DNA from: Centrapalus pauciflorus
Taxonomy: Eukaryota > Streptophyta > Magnoliopsida > Asterales > Asteraceae
DNA: 64,000 nucleotides
Assembly: GCA_020465985.1 (NCBI GenBank)
Contig: JAANYP010004368.1
Coordinates: 186,001 to 250,000 of the forward strand
Direction of reading: 5' to 3'
The notes under the pieces are model-generated. The model worked only from the letters and a program-made list of their open reading frames with translations, was not told the origin of the DNA and did not search any database. The translations under genes were made by a program, and so were the position numbers. This document shows positions 59,336 to 64,000 of the stretch, piece by piece; the first letter of the stretch is position 1, and every line of letters starts with the position of its first letter.

Positions 59336-60629
59336 CTATATAGAATTTGCATAAAAGAAATATATTTTTAAGTTTTTATGTGGTTTTAAACATATAGCGG
59401 GTAGCCACTTTGTAACGGGTAACCGAAACTGAAAACATGATCCACCCTTTTACTACTAACTGAACCGAACCGACCCGTGTATACCCTTAATGGGTTATAC
59501 ACTCATTTTGATACAACTTTTTGTTTATGTAGATTACTAGCAGAATCTTGATGTACCAAGTAATCAAGAAACATAAGCAAAGTCGTTCTATCAATATCTA
59601 GGTACCCATGAATGAGTAAGGCAACAACACAACTTCGAATTTGGTTTCTAAAAACTCGAGCTAGACTGAAATCATGTTCTAATTTTTTGTTCTATTTCTA
59701 ACATAGCTACTCTAAAGAACAAGAAAAGTAGCACAACTAGAGTCGGGCACAAGAGTGGACCGAGCTGGTGGAGCCGAAGAATCTTTGGTAATTTTTTTGA
59801 ATGTGTGGCTGTTGAATGTGTTGTTGTTTGGTTATTGCAAGTTTGAAATCGTTGAATGTTGATTATGATTTCTTGTTTCAATAAGATACTATTGATTTTA
59901 GGTCTTTTATATTCAAGTAATTTTCATTTATGTTTTTGACTTAGGTTATTGGTTATTGTATTTTCATTTTGATGGCATAAAATATGTCAGGATATGAAAC
60001 ACCCATACAACAATAATACACATTTAAGTGTGATTAACAATAATTAATGCATTAATACTTGTGGAATTAAGGCAAAATTAAAAAGTTTACAACTAATGCA
60101 TCATAAGTGATGCATCCAAATTAAACTATTAAAGTCTACAAAGAGACATGTCATGATCTTGCAAACAAATAGTCAAGGTCGGGAAGTCGGCTACCTAAAA
60201 TCCATCACAGCGACCAAGACATATCGTTAGTCTCGGATCTACTATCTTCAGTAATAAGGAAGTCTGAATGCTACCGGTGTGGTATCACAAAACCTATGAA
60301 AATGTTAACAACTAATACGTAAACAACAAAAGTTGTTTAGTGAACTCTAAGATTAATATAAATAACAACTACATAAAATATTGTCTATCTAACATAAATT
60401 TTCTATCAATCAAAATATAAAGACCAGTGATGGTCGATGCTAAGTTAGAAAGGGATCATCTCACCCTCATTGAGGACTATTGGTGCCCCGCATCAAATAT
60501 ACAATCTATAAGATGTCCCATAAAGATGTGTCCCCGTCCCGAAGGCTATAGACTTTCCAACATTAATCAATCACACAAATTCCACTTTCACGGCCCGACC
60601 CAACCCAACCGAGTCAAGGTGGGGAACAA
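59336..60629. other. Unassigned sequence upstream of gypsy LTR
   Basis: AT-rich, no credible frame. 60420-60629 is less AT-rich and ends AAGGTGGGGAACAA directly before the LTR start, a possible but poor polypurine tract. Confidence 0.35.
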
Positions 60630-62712
60630 TGTAACACCCTCATAAATTAAGGTAAAATTTAATTAACTAGGTTTCCCATAATGAATTAAGTTAATTGTCT
60701 AATCATAATGATTATAGAATATGTCCACTTGATGCATTAACTTGTACTCTATGCCTTGAGTTTTGTAAATTAGTAACCCATACATTTGAGTACAAGATGT
60801 CAAAGCCTTATGTCCAAGCTACCTTGCATCAATGGGTGTTAAAAAGGGGTTAAATGAAAGGAATAAGGTGTTTAGTGGTAAAAACCTGAAAGATGAAACT
60901 TAAAAAGGAGGTTAAGTGCAAGAATTTGCCCAATTAAAGGCTAAGAAAAGCCCAATGGGTGTTGTCCTCATTTCTTCCTCTTCTCTATTTCATTTTCTGT
61001 ATCACCATACAAGAGACTTAGGGCTGGACATTTGTTGCTTTGGTGGCTAAGAGAATTGGAGAAATGAAGCAACTAAACCCCCACAATAATCAAGGTAATC
61101 TTAATTGTACGTGTAAGTGTTTATGTATTCCCCTTTGTCCTTCTTCTTAACTTAATCATCTCCATGGTAATTGAGTGTTGAAACCAAAGTATGGTGGTGT
61201 AAAGTGGGTTAATGATAAGTGGTCAAGTTTTGATCATATAAACACATGAACACAAAGAAAACTATGAAAATTTGCTTTATTTGGAGATAGGTGAATAAAT
61301 GGAGGAATTGAGGATGGTTTTGGATGATTCACTAATATGTATGTGTTAAATAATGTCTGTATATGTTTATAGTAGCAACTAAGAGTGTAAAAGTGGGTAT
61401 TTAAGTGTTTTAGTATGATAAAAAGGAGTTGGGAATAGAAAAACGACGAGCAGGAATAACAAAAACGTCATTTTAGGGTACAGAGCACAGTGACTCGGCG
61501 AGTCACCCTTACTGACTCGTCGAGTGGGGGTCTGATGGAGAGTAATTTTGATTCAAGAAAGTTTTGACTCGTCGAGTTGCCTTCCTGACTCGTCGAGTCG
61601 AGCCCCTGTGCACCCAAATCACTTGTTTTAAGCCCTATAATGATATTATAACACTATAGAATCATCCTATGGTTATACAACACATAAATTAACATTAATT
61701 ATCACCGAAAAGTTTACAAAACTCTATGATAGATAAACGGTGTTGGTATAAATTGGAAACTTAAACCGAGAATAATTAAATGTCTTAATTGGCTCTCAAA
61801 CCTTATAATATGATGCAATAAACTTATGAATGTCTTAATTATCAATGCTTGGTAGGTTTGGTCTGTAAAGGAGTGCCGATTTCCAAAAATGAAGGCTTAA
61901 GGCGAAGGTGGAGCCTTAGGAAGCATTTAAAGGCTACTACTACTTAAAGGCTATTTTTAGCCTATTGTACAGTATTGATATGTGTGTCGCATACATAAGT
62001 ACATGTTCATTTTAACTATGACATTGTGCATATCTATTGGGCATCATCCTTTTTACATGATGCATTGTACTGGTTGACAATTATTACATGATCATGGCCT
62101 ATGGCCAGAAAACCTTACTTGATACCACCAATTATACACACTATCATTCATACTAGGATCCGATGATTCATTTCATACTTGTTATGCTTGTAGTCTTTGA
62201 AACCCATTTTTGAGCTATGCTCATTTATTTGGTCTCACTGGACATCCATATCATTATATATATTAAGTGCCTTACTACATGTTTGTGCGTATAAATTCCT
62301 ACTTCCGGAAGCTTACGGAGTAGGTGACCGGACTTCGGGTGATGGTTGGAGTTATCTAGACCGGGACGGCTGGCAATGACGAGTTAGCGGGTAATACTCG
62401 TAGCCTATGCACATTAGTGGGTTCTCTTCCCACAAAACTTTTATTAAAGATATCACACCTGTCATTTTATAATCATTTTACTATTATTGCATGTTTTATG
62501 TTATGCACGTTGTATCGATCTAGTAACTCACTTAGCAAATTTTATTTGCTAACCCCTCACATTTTATGTATTACAGGAGGTGTTGGTAAAGTCAAGACAA
62601 TTGCCGGTTCCGAGCCTAAAGCTTAGGTGTCTGGATTATAAACCTTTTGGGTTAATGCTTAATGTTTTGGGAGTTTTTGGGTGGTTTGTCTACCGACTCA
62701 TTCAGATGTACA
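60630..62712 (+). repeat. Gypsy-type LTR, right end unresolved
   Basis: Starts TGTAACACCC, the usual start of many plant gypsy LTRs. No frame inside. 61493-61598 carries four ACTCG(T/G)CGAGT palindromes. 62300-62440 and 62560-62680 resemble leader sequence of such LTRs. The right end is obscured by the (TA)n and MITE; it may continue to about 63430. No duplication or internal region found. Confidence 0.5.
61493..61598 (+). repeat. Four ACTCGTCGAGT palindromes
   Basis: ACTCGGCGAGT at 61493-61503 and ACTCGTCGAGT at 61515-61525, 61567-61577 and 61588-61598. Confidence 0.9.
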
Positions 62713-62735
62713 TGTATATATATATATATATAATA

Positions 62736-63148
62736 TGGTTCGTGTGAGTACCTAAAAAATGCAGAGTACCGTGAGTACCTGTGAACACACGGGTTTCAGA
62801 TGTGAACTTGCTCCGAAAATTTTTTTTTTTCATATTCATTTAGATACAAATAATATAAGGCTATTCGTAATAAAAATTATATACATTTACACTTTCAATC
62901 ATCTTAAAAGTCATGTGAACGTGAAAAAATTCATGTGAACATGCTTAGTTGTGAACACACGTTCACAACAGTACAGTTCATGTGAACACACATGTTTCAC
63001 ATAGTTCTGGTGTGTGTTTATGTGTGATTTTTTGCAAGTAGTCTTGTATTATTATTTTAAACATGATTATGAAAAAAAATTTCAAAAAAAATGATTTTAA
63101 GCGAAGTACCTCTGGTACTCTGCAAAACTAGTGTACTCATTTGAACCA
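62736..63148. mobile_element. MITE-like element inserted in (TA)n
   Basis: Left end GGTTCGTGTGAGTACC...GCAGAGTACC; right end, reverse complement, GGTTCAAATGAGTACA...GCAGAGTACC. Interior has repeated GTGAACACA words. Flanked on both sides by TATATA tracts (62713-62733, 63154-63232). Confidence 0.65.
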
Positions 63149-63151
63149 AAA

Positions 63152-63153
<2 letters not shown>

Positions 63154-63232
<79 letters not shown>
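63154..63232. repeat. (AT)n microsatellite
   Basis: About 39 uninterrupted AT units; frames reading YIYIYI here are artefacts. Confidence 0.97.
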
Positions 63233-63235
<3 letters not shown>

Positions 63236-64000
63236 AATACCTTGTCGAGGATAGTTGTTGTAATTACCTTTAAAGTATCTTGTATTTTAATTAATGCTTT
63301 AAAGTATATAGCTTCCAACTAAACAGGGAAATGGACTCCGTGCGAACGAGTCATGCCCGATTTCCTTTTGAATCATGTTAATCATGGTTAATCCAAAGTA
63401 ATTTCATTAATTATTATATTGTGTTGAAATGACACCAAAAGCAAATGTGTTGGCAAACATGCTTGCAGCCTAACGTATCATAATCATTGCCACGAAGTCA
63501 GCTAGTTGTCGTCCTCACATGATGTCAACACTGCCACTAGGATACAACTCATGCTTGCAGCCCAACGTGTCAGATAATCATCTCCTGCAGGCGGAACGTT
63601 GTCGTCCTCACATGAGATAACCCCATCATAATCCAAGAACTACATCACCCATGGTCATTTAGGGTTACCACATTCCCCAAGGTCATCTAATCATCTTGGG
63701 TTCCCTATCAAAGTCGGGAGTGGTATTGCCTCTAGCATAGTACGAGGTTGTCCCTATCATAATTGGGACAATCTCTTTCATAGTCGGGACTTCCGATAAT
63801 TCAAGTACGTGGCCCATCCGGCTCCAAATGGGTCGTGAGTAAACCACGGACATCCAATTGGGTCCATACATAAACCACAACAAGTTGAGGTCCAATATGC
63901 CTCATAAGAATCTATAATGATCCATATGATCATTTAAGAGTGACCACCTATGTGATCTAACTACCGCCATTAACGGTTCTCATATATCATCAGGACCATT
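63233..64000. other. Unassigned sequence with a ~92-bp duplication
   Basis: CATGCTTGCAGCC and TCGTCCTCACATGA recur about 92 bp apart (63458-63549 and 63550-63641), a degenerate tandem pair. TTGTCCC/GGGACAA hairpin near 63748-63771. No gene seen. Confidence 0.5.

Noticed and set aside
59672..59881. Minus-strand 69-codon frame as a small gene
   Set aside because: Low complexity, no recognisable motif, and no promoter or partner.
58521..62626. Short frames of 60-72 codons in the right-hand part
   Set aside because: No domain, no composition signal, and they lie in LTR or AT-rich sequence.
63097..63322. Frames reading YIYIYI on both strands
   Set aside because: Produced by the (AT)n tract.

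Overview
This is plant nuclear DNA (a eudicot) made almost entirely of transposable elements nested in one another; I see no host gene, tRNA or rRNA. Ty1/copia polyproteins with initiator-Met primer-binding sites, a CACTA transposase with spliceosomal introns, a Mutator-like element with long inverted ends and long (AT)n tracts all point that way. The TTCGAA-, GAACAG- and ACTCGTCGAGT-type words and the accessory-ORF style suggest Asteraceae (lettuce or daisy relatives), but that rests on memory, not on a search.

Layout. (1) 1-3686: the 3' end of copia element C (plus strand): a broken accessory ORF, polypurine tract and a 337-bp LTR. (2) 3687-43736: element D, a related copia on the minus strand. 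Its large gag is present up to its start at 12879; its leader, primer site and 5' LTR lie at 37695-43736. C sits inside D in the opposite orientation, and the C-LTR/D-gag junction was then triplicated as a head-to-tail array (3477-11793; 2515, 2901 and 2901 bp). (3) 12898-37694: element A, a Sirevirus-like copia with 593/568-bp LTRs and target duplication GATAT, inserted 18 bp upstream of the D gag start. (4) 16790-28584: element B, another Sirevirus-like copia (1118/1101-bp LTRs, duplication GGCCA), inserted in the gag of A. (5) 38770-43410: solo LTR F (duplication CACAT) inside the D LTR, itself holding element E, an internally deleted gypsy (41112-43221, duplication TGTAC). (6) 43737-57830: remnants of an outer, CACTA-like element into which a Mutator-like element (44076-56948, 9-bp duplication TTTTAATTA, ~455-bp inverted ends) inserted; a CACTA transposon with TNP2-like and TNPA-like genes fills it. 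(7) 57831-64000: gene-poor sequence with a gag scrap, two MITE-like elements, a gypsy-type LTR and (AT)n tracts.

The order of insertion can be read from the nesting: outer CACTA, then the Mutator-like element and its CACTA; D into the outer element; C into D and the triplication; A into D, B into A; F into D, E into F. Relative times of separate branches are not fixed.

The most interesting material is in the copia elements. A, B and C each carry a large ORF between RNase H and the 3' LTR. In B it is a fully open 1384-codon frame while gag-pol of the same copy is wrecked. In A and B it has its own TATA box, and in A also what looks like a 429-bp intron in the leader. The spacer ahead of it is packed with inverted repeats, some with compensating base changes, and each family carries its own short self-complementary word.
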